15,671 nucleotides of DNA from Dunaliella salina (GCA_002284615.2 MU069467.1:577167-592837); one strand, 5' to 3'. Positions 1 to 7,932 are shown, counted from the stretch's first letter. Made by a program: numbers and translations. Notes: generated from the letters alone by a model not told the origin.

Positions 1-2
1 CA

Positions 3-1301
3 CCCCTACCCTCCGTCTTCCTACCCTCACCCATCCAGGAGGCTCGCCCTGCCACAGGTTCTCATAAGCGCCCTTTAGAGGAAGAGACACTCCCAGCAGC
101 CTCCTCCTCGCGGGAGACGTCCGTCTCAGAGCACTCAGCAGTCTTCCTGGAGCCCTACCCTCCACTCTTAGACAACCCCGTGTTTTCCCCTGACGGCCGC
201 CGTTCGGCAATTACTGACTTACTGCTGTCTGACATGCGGCAGAACCCACCCCTGTTTAGGGGCCTGACCAACTCCACTCTGAGGAAGTTCCTCTACGACC
301 TTTCCACATGGTATTCAAATGAGATGGCTGTACACATGGGCAACATCACTCATCACCAGATGTTTGATCGTCTGCAAACCGCTTTTCCCTTTGAGACCCC
401 AACACAACTTTGGTGGGAGGCCAACAAGGAGCCCATCAAGGGGGATAGTGCCGCCAACGACCCTAAGCTGTTTCCAAGGGTGCTAAGGGAGCTGGCAGCT
501 GAGTTTGAGCACCTCCAGGAGCAGCCCTTGGATGCATTGCTGGGAGCTGTGTACAACCCCGCCACCCAGGACCTAGAGGCACACATCACCCGGTTCACAC
601 AAGCCCTCAAGAGGAACCAGTTCCCAGACCCCCAAGGATGCCAGCTGTTCCTCAACAGCCTACGCGCCGATCCAACCCTCCAAAACGCCCTCATAACACA
701 TTTCCAGGATGACCTGTACTACCAGACCTGCACAGTCGCCAAGCTGACAAGTCATCTCATGAAGCACGCCAAGCTACGCCGACTCCAGCCCACCAACAAG
801 CCCCCTCCCACAATGTCTCACCCCATCTCCCCTCAGGCGCCTCAACCTTCCCCAGCCAGACCTCAAATACCACTGCATGATGTGTGTCCCCTGCACCCTG
901 ATGGCGCCCACACGGCGCAACAGTGCAAATTACTCAAAAGGGTGAAAGAGGAAGAGGATGCACGCCAACGACCCAGGCCCAGGGCACATGCCACCTCATC
1001 TATTGACCCTCCTGGTCCCTCCAGTCATCAGCAGCTTCTGCAGCAGATGCAACAAATGCAGCAGCAAAATGCAGCACAGATGCAGCAAATGCAGCATCAG
1101 CATACGGCAATGATGCAGCAGATGCAGCAGCAGATGCAGCAGCAGTTCACCAACATGCAGATGGGCAACAACCAGCCACCACTCAGGGAAACCACTTCTG
1201 CTAGACGCATCTTCGAGCGCACGATTGCAGCCTTCGAGCGCTTGGTGCATGGCCTCCTGTCGAGCGCTAGAAGGTACCAACTAACGCTAGACGTCGTTTG
1301 A
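3..1301 (+). CDS. Gag-like retroelement protein, 5' end outside the window
   Basis: The reading frame is open from the first bases of the window (codon at 3-5) to the stop at 1299-1301, about 432 codons, so the true start is upstream; the first ATG inside is at 234. Seen: an N-terminal Pro/Ser-rich stretch with a basic-acidic KRPLEEE motif, a helical middle part (about 230-780, with LWWEA and a following Gln/Leu-rich helix) resembling a retrotransposon capsid region, then a Cys/His cluster CPLHPDGAHTAQQC (C-x2-H-x4-H-x4-C, about 883-930), then a Gln/Met-rich coiled coil (1030-1170). This order (capsid-like helices, Cys/His knuckle, Q-rich tail) is typical of Gag proteins of plant and algal LTR elements. 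Odd: the last 35 or so codons are satellite DNA, so the native C-terminus and any pol are lost. It could instead be a host gene domesticated from Gag. Family assignment is inference. Confidence 0.55.
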   Translation, partial: PLPSVFLPSPIQEARPATGSHKRPLEEETLPAASSSRETSVSEHSAVFLEPYPPLLDNPVFSPDGRRSAITDLLLSDMRQNPPLFRGLTNSTLRKFLYDLSTWYSNEMAVHMGNITHHQMFDRLQTAFPFETPTQLWWEANKEPIKGDSAANDPKLFPRVLRELAAEFEHLQEQPLDALLGAVYNPATQDLEAHITRFTQALKRNQFPDPQGCQLFLNSLRADPTLQNALITHFQDDLYYQTCTVAKLTSHLMKHAKLRRLQPTNKPPPTMSHPISPQAPQPSPARPQIPLHDVCPLHPDGAHTAQQCKLLKRVKEEEDARQRPRPRAHATSSIDPPGPSSHQQLLQQMQQMQQQNAAQMQQMQHQHTAMMQQMQQQMQQQFTNMQMGNNQPPLRETTSARRIFERTIAAFERLVHGLLSSARRYQLTLDVV

Positions 1302-1826
1302 AAGCGAGCGCTAGTTACTCAGTCGTGCGCTGGAAGCAAGGTTCTAGCGCTCGACGGAGCACGCCTCTGCATGCACGTAAGCAGCTTCGTGCGCTCGATG
1401 ATGCTTTCTAGCGCTCGTTTGACGTAACTAGCGCTCCTTGTACTGCTCTGTCAAGCGCTTGATGGCACTTTCTAGCGCACGTTGCTGGTTTCTTGCGCTC
1501 GTTCGCCTCAACTAGCACTTCCTGTCCTTCTTTGTCGAGCGCTTGATTGCACTTTCTAGCGCACGTTGCTGGTTTCTTGCGCTCGTTTGACTTATCTAGC
1601 ACTTCATGTTCTGCTCTGTCGAGCGCTTGATTGCACTTTCTAGCGCACGTTGCTGTGGTTTCTTGCGCTCGTTTGGCCTTCCTAGCACTCTCTGTCCCCC
1701 TTTCTGGCGCTCGATGCTACTTTCTAGCGCACGCTGCTGGTTTCTTGCGCTCGTTTGGCCTTTCTAGCACTCTCTGCCCCCCTTTCTAGCGCTCGATGCT
1801 GCTTTCTAGCGCACGTTGCTGGTTAC
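1200..1826. repeat. Satellite with about 21-bp subunits in an 84-bp higher-order unit
   Basis: The words TCTAGCGCACG, TTGCGCTCG, CTAGCACT and TAGCGCTCGA recur in fixed order. TCTAGCGCAC starts at 1471, 1555, 1639, 1723 and 1805, giving periods of 84, 84, 84 and 82 bp. Within a unit the related words are 20-22 bp apart (1723, 1743, 1763, 1785, 1805), so the 84-mer is four diverged 21-mers. Copies become irregular before about 1400 and can be followed back to about 1200, inside the 3' end of the Gag-like frame. The palindrome AGCGCT recurs. No coding meaning is apparent; the small open frame on the minus strand at 1408-1602 is a by-product of 84 being divisible by 3. Confidence 0.85.
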
Positions 1827-1827
1827 N

Positions 1828-1861
<34 letters not shown>

Positions 1862-1875
1862 TCTCTCTCTCTCTC
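1827..1875. repeat. CT/CA/CT compound microsatellite with an undetermined base
   Basis: An N at 1827 is followed by a TC run, an AC run and a second CT run ending near 1875. The N immediately before a simple repeat marks an uncertain assembly point, so the distance between the satellite and what follows may not be reliable. Confidence 0.9.
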
Positions 1876-2076
1876 CACGGCTCACTACTGCCCCAAATAC
1901 CTGATCTCTGTATATTTATGAACTCTAAATCTTCACTTTGCAGATTGTCACAAATTCTTTAACTTGTCTTGTTTGGTGAGACATACAACCAAGGAAGCCC
2001 TCTTGAAATAAAACCATCTCATACGATGTAAACATCAACTTCTCATGACATATACCCTTTTGTGTGTGCATGCAGA

Positions 2077-2262
2077 ATGCCCCCCAAGAAAAACATTCCC
2101 CCACCCCCCCCTGTGAGGAAAGTATGGACTGAATGCCCTGCATGCGAAGGCTTTAGGGCTTCTGGCGCACCACCTTGTCCCTGGTGTGATGGTAGTGGTA
2201 ACGTTCAGATTGAGGACACCAGGGATTTGGTTGGGTGGAAGAGAACCTATGGAATAAAATAA
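2077..2262 (+). CDS. Small CxxCxG zinc-finger protein or terminal exon (DnaJ-type cysteine-rich motif)
   Basis: The 61-residue reading frame from ATG 2077 to the TAA at 2260-2262 carries a Lys/Pro-rich start (MPPKK, then five prolines), then CPACEG and, eight residues later, CPWCDGSG. Paired CxxCxG motifs bind zinc in the DnaJ/BSD2/Orange group of thiol-disulfide chaperone-like proteins, many of them plastid-targeted in plants and algae. A pyrimidine/TG-rich tract ending in GCAG lies at 2061-2075, so this may be a 3' exon whose upstream exon, perhaps a transit peptide, is not recognisable here, or the intron may be in the 5' UTR. A second acceptor-like CTTTGCAG ends near 1943. A TGTAA motif follows about 130 bp downstream. 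Only two of the usual four motifs of a full DnaJ domain are present. It could be a gene fragment; I cannot show that it is expressed. Confidence 0.45.
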   Translation: MPPKKNIPPPPPVRKVWTECPACEGFRASGAPPCPWCDGSGNVQIEDTRDLVGWKRTYGIK

Positions 2263-2617
2263 GGGGAAAAAAGAGAGGCTGAGAAAGGCTGTACAACATT
2301 GTGGCGGCTTGTGTATTAGATTCCTGATAGATGGATCTTGGGACAGAATTGAGTTGGATCTGTTTGATTTATTGTTTCCATTTGATTCTTTGTAATGGTT
2401 CTGTACCACAGGTCGCAAATTGCGTGGCTCGGAGCAGTGTAGGAAAATGGAGTATTCACGATTCTCTTTGCACCTCTGGGTCTTGAAGCACTCCTTGCAT
2501 CGATGCAATTGATATCAATTCAGGAAAACGAGCCACTTGGATGCTGTATAAGATCATGATTGGAATACGTGAAATCTGGCAGAGCTCACAGCGTTTTAAT
2601 GTTTTTTAAAATCTCTG
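2263..2617 (+). terminator. Presumed 3' flank of the CxxCxG frame with TGTAA at 2391-2395
   Basis: TGTAA is the usual polyadenylation motif of chlorophycean algae and lies at 2391-2395, downstream of the stop at 2262. The only other structure I see is a 14-bp perfect palindrome around AATTGATATCAATT near 2508-2521. I see no coding sequence that I trust here; the minus-strand open frame across 2035-2508 has no recognisable domain. Confidence 0.3.
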
Positions 2618-2900
2618 GTGGAAGCACCCGTTCTCAATGTCCCTGACACTGTCAGTGACAGGGACCTACCATTCCAGGTGCACACTGATGCCTTGTTAAT
2701 TAAAACCGAATGTTTCTTTCACGGGTTTACAAGGCTGGCCTGTCTTCTCCTCAGGTCACACACTTCTGGACGCTGGCAACAGAAAATGACTTGTTTTTCA
2801 TCCTGGATCTTTTTACAAAGTGGGGCACCCATATCAAGGCAATGAATTCCCACACCATTTTTAAGGGTACGTCACCACCTTCGTGTTCAATTCATGAGGG
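2618..2900 (+). pseudogene. Decayed Ty3/gypsy-like pol scrap (RNase H and integrase-like pieces)
   Basis: In one frame from about 2618 the translation reads EAPVLNVPDTVSDRDLPFQV followed by HTDA, which matches the start of the RNase H domain of Ty3/gypsy polyproteins (APVL..PD...PF.V.TDAS). After a frame change, 2785-2850 reads DLFFILDLFTKWGTHIKA, close to the VVDRFTKMAHFIP block of the integrase core. The two motifs normally lie several hundred residues apart, so most of the element has been deleted. No long terminal repeat was recognised. It might be the remains of the same element as the Gag-like frame upstream, split by satellite growth, but this is speculation. Confidence 0.35.
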
Positions 2901-3228
2901 CCAAACACATCAGCCTCCCTTCAAATCTTCGGCTGCCTGAACCTCAAATCCCCAACAAACTCTTGCATGGGTATTTCAGCAGTACCCACCATTTTGTGTT
3001 TGACCGTGGCAGAGTTCTGTAACCCCGGGCCATTGAAAGCTTCAAACATATGTATGCATACAAGGTTAAACAATGGGCTTTAGACATAGATGTCCCCTGA
3101 TGAAGTCCAAAGAAAGATTCCAAGCTGGTTGTATCCTACAGGATGAAATCCTGCCACACAACATAGCAGAATGGTTACAATGGTTACAGTGTCTAGGGAC
3201 CTTCAGCCAGAGCGTTCGGCTGATCAGT
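2901..3228. other. No recognisable feature
   Basis: Plain AT-moderate sequence without a convincing frame. On the minus strand two TGTAA motifs about 10 bp apart (plus-strand TTACA near 3175 and 3185) lie just downstream of the LINE fragment that ends at 3229 and may mark its 3' end. Confidence 0.3.
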
Positions 3229-3711
3229 CTAAGACTGGTCCACGCCAGTCAAAAATAAATCCATGAGCTCAGAGATGTAATGGAAAAGCTTGTTGTTCTT
3301 CTTGAGAAGAGAATCACAAATCAAAGACGCGGTGGCGTGCTGCACGCAAGGTTCAGTGTGAGAGAAACTGGCTATCTGATGAAAGAGCTCGGAACACTTC
3401 CGCCTAACTTGGCACACCTCAGGACACAGGCACTTGAAGAGGATATGGGCCTCATCTTGATCCTCATGCAATTTGTACCTATCACAAATGGCAGACTTTT
3501 CACCGCGAGACCAACATAGCAGACCAGACGGTATCATTGTTCTTCCGATGCAAGGCACAGGCACCACTCGCCTTCCTAGACTGTTGAATCCCAGATACAG
3601 AGAGATTCACCTCATTGGGCTGAAGTCTTGCTCAGACACCAAGCCTGAACATTAACCATTTATCTTCTGAGCACCCATTCATTGCGAGGGACAATTCTGA
3701 GAATCTCGTGG
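3229..3711 (-). pseudogene. LINE relic: C-terminal zinc-finger region of a non-LTR reverse transcriptase
   Basis: Minus-strand frame 3567-3229 carries CDRYKLHEDQDEAHILFKC, the pattern C...ED..H.LF.C of the zf-RVT region found after the reverse transcriptase of many LINEs. It is preceded in the same frame by LYLGFNSLGRRVVPVP, which resembles the FRLG...GRW..VPR lead-in of that region. The first Cys pair seems damaged (CDRY instead of C..C), and the frame has stops upstream, so it is not functional. The reading continues on the far side of the retroposon inserted at 3725-4519. It differs from the CCHC/RPD-type LINE ends on the plus strand and so represents another lineage. Confidence 0.5.
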
Positions 3712-3724
3712 TTAGCCTCCATTG

Positions 3725-4519
3725 TAAGGTAAGGTAAGGTAAGGTTACATCGCTATATCCGCCTACGAGGGCAGCTGAGCGAAAACACAGACCTGGAACT
3801 AGACAAGTTCTTGAAAAAAGCGGAAAGAAACGTTTCTTTCGTTAACATCAACTGTTGAGAAACATGCGCTCATAGTACCAAGCAAAGCATAGGTTCTCCA
3901 GGTAAGCACTGAGAAAAAGGCACAAGAAGTCTTAACCGGAATGCTTACATGTTTGACTCGAAACTCCAGACATACAGACACCAAGTGCAAGGAGAGAAAT
4001 GGTCAGATGCAGATTTGCATGATGTTTGGCAAACAGTTTACTCGAAACTCCAAAACCCCTGCAATGTTTTATGATATGACAGGGACTGCAGCAACAGCCT
4101 CAAAGCGCATGCTCATGCGAAGTTCCATGTTTGCTTGAATTATAAGTGATGTCTAGCATTCATGTTTGCTTTTCTCAAGCCACACAAGCTTGGATGAAAC
4201 CATCTAAAGGACCCCTTGGATAACTCTGTACTGGTCACTCTGCCGTCCCACAGTCCAGGTCTTCAGCTAAAAGGCTTTCAGGGCAGCTACCCATGGAATC
4301 GCTTTTAGGGCAGCTACCCAAGGACTTGCTTTCAGGGCAGCTACCCATGGACTTGCTTTCAGGGCAGCTACCCATGGACTTGCTTTCAGGGCAGCTACCC
4401 ATGGACTTGCTTTCAGGGCAGCTACCCACGGAAATGCTTTCAGGGCAGCTACCCATGAAAGGGCTTTCAGGGCAGCTACCCACAGGGCAGCCTACATCAG
4501 ATTTACGTACCCGGTTTGT
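3725..4519 (-). mobile_element. Element A: non-autonomous retroposon with 13-bp target duplication
   Basis: The 13-mer TTAGCCTCCATTG occurs at 3712-3724 and again at 4520-4532, exactly bounding a 795-bp insert. Read on the minus strand the insert starts near AACAAACCGGGTACG, has an eight-copy 27-bp array within its first 250 bp, a featureless middle, and a 3' part that ends in GATGTAACCTTACC and about four CCTTA units. The last 200 bp match element B (4884-5070), and the final 56 bp differ at one position. A target duplication plus a short-repeat 3' tail means LINE-type target-primed insertion. No reverse transcriptase is present, so it depends on another element. The small frame at 3990-3799 has no known domain. 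Removing A joins a 55-codon open frame on both sides (4635-4533 and 3724-3663). Confidence 0.75.
4272..4494. repeat. 27-bp tandem array, eight copies, inside element A
   Basis: GGGCAGCTACCCATGG starts at 4281 and every 27 bp up to 4470 (4308, 4335, 4362, 4389, 4416, 4443), with a partial unit at 4485. Because 27 is divisible by 3 and the unit lacks stops, both strands are open (GQLPMDLLS on plus, MGSCPESKS on minus); I do not regard either as a protein. GGGCAGCTACCC is a near-palindrome. The array starts about 25 bp inside the 5' end of element A, the position where some LINEs carry promoter monomers. Confidence 0.9.
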
Positions 4520-4532
4520 TTAGCCTCCATTG

Positions 4533-4635
4533 ATCTTTTGTCCCTTAAGGGGAAAACAAACTTGCTACAGTTCCAAAAAACAAACTTACCATCCATACAT
4601 ATTTCCAAGCTGTTCTTATATTCTATCCTGGAGTT
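4533..4635 (-). pseudogene. Distal half of the minus-strand relic interrupted by element A
   Basis: From a TAG at 4636-4638 the minus strand is open to the edge of element A, and after one copy of the duplicated target is removed it stays in the same frame from 3724 to a TAA at 3660-3662, 55 codons in all. Pieces such as GKFVFWNCSKFVFPLRDKRS and EILRIVPRNEWVLRR look protein-like. I do not recognise the family; it is probably part of the same LINE relic as 3229-3711, but an old host exon cannot be excluded. Confidence 0.35.
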
Positions 4636-4709
4636 CTATCATTATGTGTGCGGTTTTTATTTGACCCTTGCAATAGTTCTATTGGGTCATCGCGATGGCC
4701 CTATGATGA

Positions 4710-5299
4710 ACAAGGTGTAACCAACAAGAACAACAACAGCACACTCTCCTGACTGCACAAAATCGTCACAAAAACACCATCAACAGCCTGCGCACAAAAA
4801 CCCTCCAAGGCACACATCGCAATGATAGGGTAACATTATATACTATACTTATTGGAGTTGCTGGAACTATTTATAACCCATACTTCTTGTGCCATTTTCT
4901 CAGTGGTTAATTGGAGAACCTCTGCTTTCCGTGGTATTTTGCGCGCTTGTTTCTCAGCAGTTGGCGCTTCTGTTCGCGTGTTTTTGAAGACATGTCTAGT
5001 TTCAAGTCTGTGTTTCCGCTCAGCTGCCCTTGTAGGCGGATATAGCGATGTAACCTTACCTTACCTTACCTTATAACCCATACACAATTGATCCTCTCTG
5101 CAAACTTGGTTTAACTAAAGAAAAGGCAATCAAACTGGCAACACAACTCCACTGCCATACTGTTAGAACCTTACTTAAAATCCAATGTAACAATACCAAC
5201 AGTACAAAACCAGGGCCACGGGCTACTGGACAGGCTGGGTACAGGAGAATCAGACACACGCCTGGACGGATGGCCGACAACCTACCGGATCTCCATTAG
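4710..5299 (+). pseudogene. LINE relic 1: C-terminal end of a restriction-like-endonuclease LINE, split by element B
   Basis: From 4710 the plus strand reads through a Gln-rich stretch into TLYTILIGVAGTIYNPYT, is interrupted by element B, and resumes in frame at 5084 with IDPLCKLGLTKEKAIKLATQ, ending NLPDLH and TAG at 5297-5299. The order LGVxGTIYxxHT, then xLxxLGLxxxxAxxLAxxLH, then PDxH-stop is repeated in LINE relic 2 (7674-7932: GVGGTIYTEHT, FKQLGLNHQRAMTLA, PPDPH-TAG), so both are ends of one LINE group with different subfamilies. Upstream of 4710 the frame has two TGA codons (4704-4709), and a shifted frame carries weak similarity, so the rest has decayed. Known for the group: this tail follows the RPD...EIK endonuclease domain. 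Confidence 0.6.
4884..5070 (+). mobile_element. Element B: 187-bp retroposon with perfect 13-bp target duplication
   Basis: TTATAACCCATAC is present at 4871-4883 and 5071-5083. Between them lie 187 bp starting TTCTTGTGCC and ending in GCGATGTAACC and about four CCTTA units. The insert aligns along its whole length with the last 200 bp of element A on the opposite strand (3725 to about 3932), while A continues a further 585 bp or so on its 5' side. So B is either a 5'-truncated A-type element or a short SINE sharing its tail. TGTAA directly before the tail matches an algal polyadenylation motif. It interrupts the LINE frame after the Tyr codon at 4881-4883. No clear pol III A and B boxes are visible. 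Confidence 0.8.
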
Positions 5300-5783
5300 T
5301 TTTCAAAGTTCATCTCTAAGCTACTGGTGAGGCTCACAGTTAGCCCCAGAGCTGACTGTTGAGTCTTCCCTTAATGCATGCTGGATACTGTCCAGCTGCA
5401 GCGTAGACTTTATTTTAAAGCATCAGACATGTGTGCAGACCAGCGTGAGTTGTCTCCTACTAGCAAGACGTAAATTAGCTTTCAGCAACTGGTGCAGCTT
5501 ACCATTAGAATCAAGCATGCTGTTGAAAAGCTTAATTCTATGTATTGCCACTTAACAATTAATTGATTCTAGTGGAGAATCAGCTTTAGTATTGAAGTGC
5601 ACAATCTCTGACTTAGCTGTGTCAACTACCAGTCCCTTTCTTTGCGCATACACACCTTACTTAATCAGCATTGTCTGCATTTCCCCTGCGTAGAAAGGAA
5701 GTCACTGCTGGGCACAGCCAGCGTGCGTTAAGGAAAGACCCAACAATCAGCGCTGAAACTGAGCGTGAGTCCCACCAGACCAT
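5300..5783. other. No recognisable feature; possibly LINE 1 3' UTR
   Basis: AT-richer sequence with no credible frame on either strand. Its start follows the stop codon of LINE relic 1, so at least part may be that element's 3' untranslated region. Nothing else was seen. Confidence 0.3.
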
Positions 5784-5900
5784 GAAAAGAAAAGTGAAGA
5801 AAAGAAAAAGTACATAGATGGAGAGACCCTCCCTACATCAATTATTTAATTACAAGGAAAAGGAGACACATTGGCTCATGAAGAGCCGTGAGTCCCCAGA
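5784..5900 (-). mobile_element. 3'-end copy of a LINE 2-type element, minus orientation
   Basis: Read on the minus strand this segment has GGCTC-loop-GAGCC, then AATGTGTCTCCTTTTCCTT, then GATGTAGGGAGGGTCTCTC and a CT-rich tail. The same order occurs on the plus strand at 7966-8070, directly after the stop codon of LINE relic 2, so it is a piece of that element's 3' untranslated region, strongly 5'-truncated. The hairpin stem (plus-strand GGCTC 5873-5877 with GAGCC 5883-5887) is kept, although its loop differs from the other copy. No clean target duplication was found. Confidence 0.55.
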
Positions 5901-6169
5901 CTAAGAGAAAAAGAAGCACAGAAGTCTACTCCAGCAAGTTTGCCTCCACCTAGGACACCCTTGGCACTAGTGTCAGCAGTACTGCTGTCAAGAGGCGTTG
6001 TTCAGCAAACTCAAGACCCACTCCTTAGCCTTGGAGAAAGCTATCAAACATCTAAGGAAAGCCCCCCTCTTGCACAGGGGCCAGCCGTAGCCAGGAGGTG
6101 AGCACACATGTACAGTTATGCAAACCCAAACTGAGATCACTCCACCTCTGAGCACCCTCTCTACCGCGC

Positions 6170-7121
6170 CAACTTCTGGGACCACTCCTGCTGCCCAACC
6201 AAGTGCTCAAAAACATCCTACGCGCTTGGCAGTATATCAGCATACATGCAAGTGGCTTACATCAGACCGCTCAAGGCCTATTCTCCTTCACTGACACCTT
6301 TGATCTCTCCCTCTAAAGCAAACATCCTATAGGCACCAAAAGCCCTTCCACTTCCAAGACTTATTGTGTGAACATGCATCCTCTCATGGAAGCTGGCATT
6401 CAAAATTCTTTTCAATCCTATCTGGCACACACATCTTAGATGCCAACACTCTGAATTCCTACTTTCACACCAACATAAAAAGAAGCACATCATTGCTCTC
6501 AATAGGCTGGCTTTTCTTGCAAATTGCAATAATCTCAGTCAAATCACTATTGACCACAATTTTGCAAACACCTATGTCACGACAGGCAAAGCACCAGAAC
6601 GCAAGCAAACAAATCATTCCACTTAAAACCTACTCACCCAGCATACACCCTTTGGGTGGTTATGGGCTTTTCAACAGGTTTTTCCCGACAAAACCTGTCA
6701 GTTCCATCAAACCAAGACAAGCACAGCAATAACCGACCTTCAGCCCTGCAAAGCCTTCATCACAACTGCAATCTACATCGGACGCAACCCCAAAAAAAGC
6801 ATTTACACAACTTCATAAGGATCCCTACATTTCCCATTAAAGTCACACAGTCCAATGCACCCACAGCGAATACAAACTTTGTTAATGCAGAAAATTTGTG
6901 TGCATGAGCACAGGACTGCCCAGCACGCACCCTCTGTTATACTCCCAAAAAGCGGGAAAGCTCTACTTCTTTAAAAAATGCAAAATGATCCATGTGGGAA
7001 GCTGCTGATATGTCACAAAAGCGTCCAGATTCACAAACCCATGCCCATCTACATGCCCATGCCCATCTACATGCCCAGCTACTCTGAAGAATGCAAAATG
7101 GTCCATGTGGGAAGCTGCTGA
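6170..7121 (+). pseudogene. LINE relic 2, decayed body upstream of the endonuclease domain
   Basis: No frame is open for long, but protein-like pieces alternate among the three plus-strand frames: LLLPNQVLKNILRAWQYIS near 6189-6250, EAGIQNSFQSYLAHTS near 6390-6435, HIIALNRLAFLANCNNLSQ near 6490-6540, and AITDLQPCKAFITTAIYIGR near 6730-6785. They have the right strand and position to be the region between reverse transcriptase and the CCHC finger of the LINE whose end is at 7122-7932. There are several stops (for example TGA at 7119-7121). The shift of frames every 100-200 bp indicates neutral decay. The assignment is by position and style, not by a catalytic motif. Confidence 0.35.
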
Positions 7122-7130
7122 TATGTTACA
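6977..7130. repeat. 41-bp direct duplication around a short ATGCCCATCTAC repeat
   Basis: AATGCAAAATG and the following 30 bp at 6977-7017 recur at 7090-7130 with two differences, an offset of 113 bp. Between them CATGCCCATCTA occurs twice with partial copies (7036-7078). The offset is not a multiple of three, so it also broke the LINE frame. It lies just upstream of the CCHC finger and looks like a local replication-slippage duplication. Confidence 0.75.
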
Positions 7131-7932
7131 TGCCCCCTCCCAGGCTGCCATTATTTGGACAGCGCACTACACATGCTCTCAGGCTGCCAAAGCCAGATCA
7201 TCTCCAACATGAAAACTGGACGCCGTAACATTGCAGGCAGAATGATTACAAAAGCCCTCAGCAAATGCCCTTTAGGGGCAGGCCTAGTATACTCAGACAT
7301 AGGAAGCGATTTTAAGCTTGCTCAACACAACCTCCAACTCCCTACACATGCCACAAATAGAACTTCATTTGCTTACTTCTTCCCTTGCAACCGTCCAGAG
7401 AGGGAAAAACTCAACTCCAGTCGACCAGATGCTATCTTGATCACCCTTTTCAATGCCAAACGAACTTCAACGGTGTGTCTCCTGCCCATTCCCATCATGC
7501 TTTGCGCAGCTCCTTATGGAGGACCACCAGAACTATCCGCATGAGGCAACCCCATGAGCTTTATGCAAGTGAACGCCATGCGCTTCTAATAGAAATCAAG
7601 TTCTGTGAAGACACAAGGCCAGAGCATCTGTTGAACGCGGCTAGGCAGCAGCATGCAGAACATTGTAAATAATTCACGCCAAAGCTCTTACAATTCACCT
7701 TATTCTACTGGGTGTAGGTGGAACTATTTACACTGAGCATACCCTGAAGCAATTCAAACAGCTAGGTCTGAATCACCAGCGTGCCATGACGCTTGCTCAA
7801 CAACTTCATGTCCTTTCTGTCCAATATGCCCACAAACTAGTCTCCACACGCCGCGTAATTGAAAGCAAGAATACATCCCACAGCCAGGTTCTAGAGCCAG
7901 GTGCTTCTATGTACCCTCCAGATCCACATTAG
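7122..7932 (+). pseudogene. LINE relic 2: CCHC finger, restriction-like endonuclease and C-terminal tail
   Basis: The frame reads CPLPGCHYLDSALHMLSGC at 7131-7187, a C-x4-C-x7-H-x4-C finger, then about 75 residues later SRPD (RPD at 7422-7430) and, after a frameshift near 7500-7545, LIEIKFCED (EIK at 7592-7600). A CCHC finger followed by R/KPD and E-x-K is the signature of the PD-(D/E)XK restriction-like endonuclease of R2-type LINEs, which nicks the target for reverse transcription. A second frameshift at 7667-7670 leads into LLGVGGTIYTEHT, KQLGLNHQRAMTLAQQLH and PPDPH, ending with TAG at 7930-7932. All three frames are used in turn, so the copy is dead. The final part is collinear with LINE relic 1. 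The spacing between RPD and EIK is longer than in R2 itself, so the exact clade is uncertain. Confidence 0.7.

Noticed and set aside
353..694. Minus-strand 113-codon frame opposite the Gag-like protein
   Set aside because: It has no domain, and the plus-strand frame has capsid-like and Cys/His features.
4272..4494. CRISPR-like array or a repeat protein (open on both strands)
   Set aside because: The 27-bp units are contiguous without unique spacers, and openness on both strands follows from a stop-free unit length divisible by three.
3725..5070. A single DNA transposon with about 200-bp terminal inverted repeats
   Set aside because: Each end has its own 13-bp direct duplication on both of its sides, and the space between them contains unrelated relic coding sequence, so these are two insertions.
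4884..5070. Pol III promoter boxes in element B
   Set aside because: TGGTTAATTGG resembles an A box, but the matching place in element A does not conserve it, and no B box is present.
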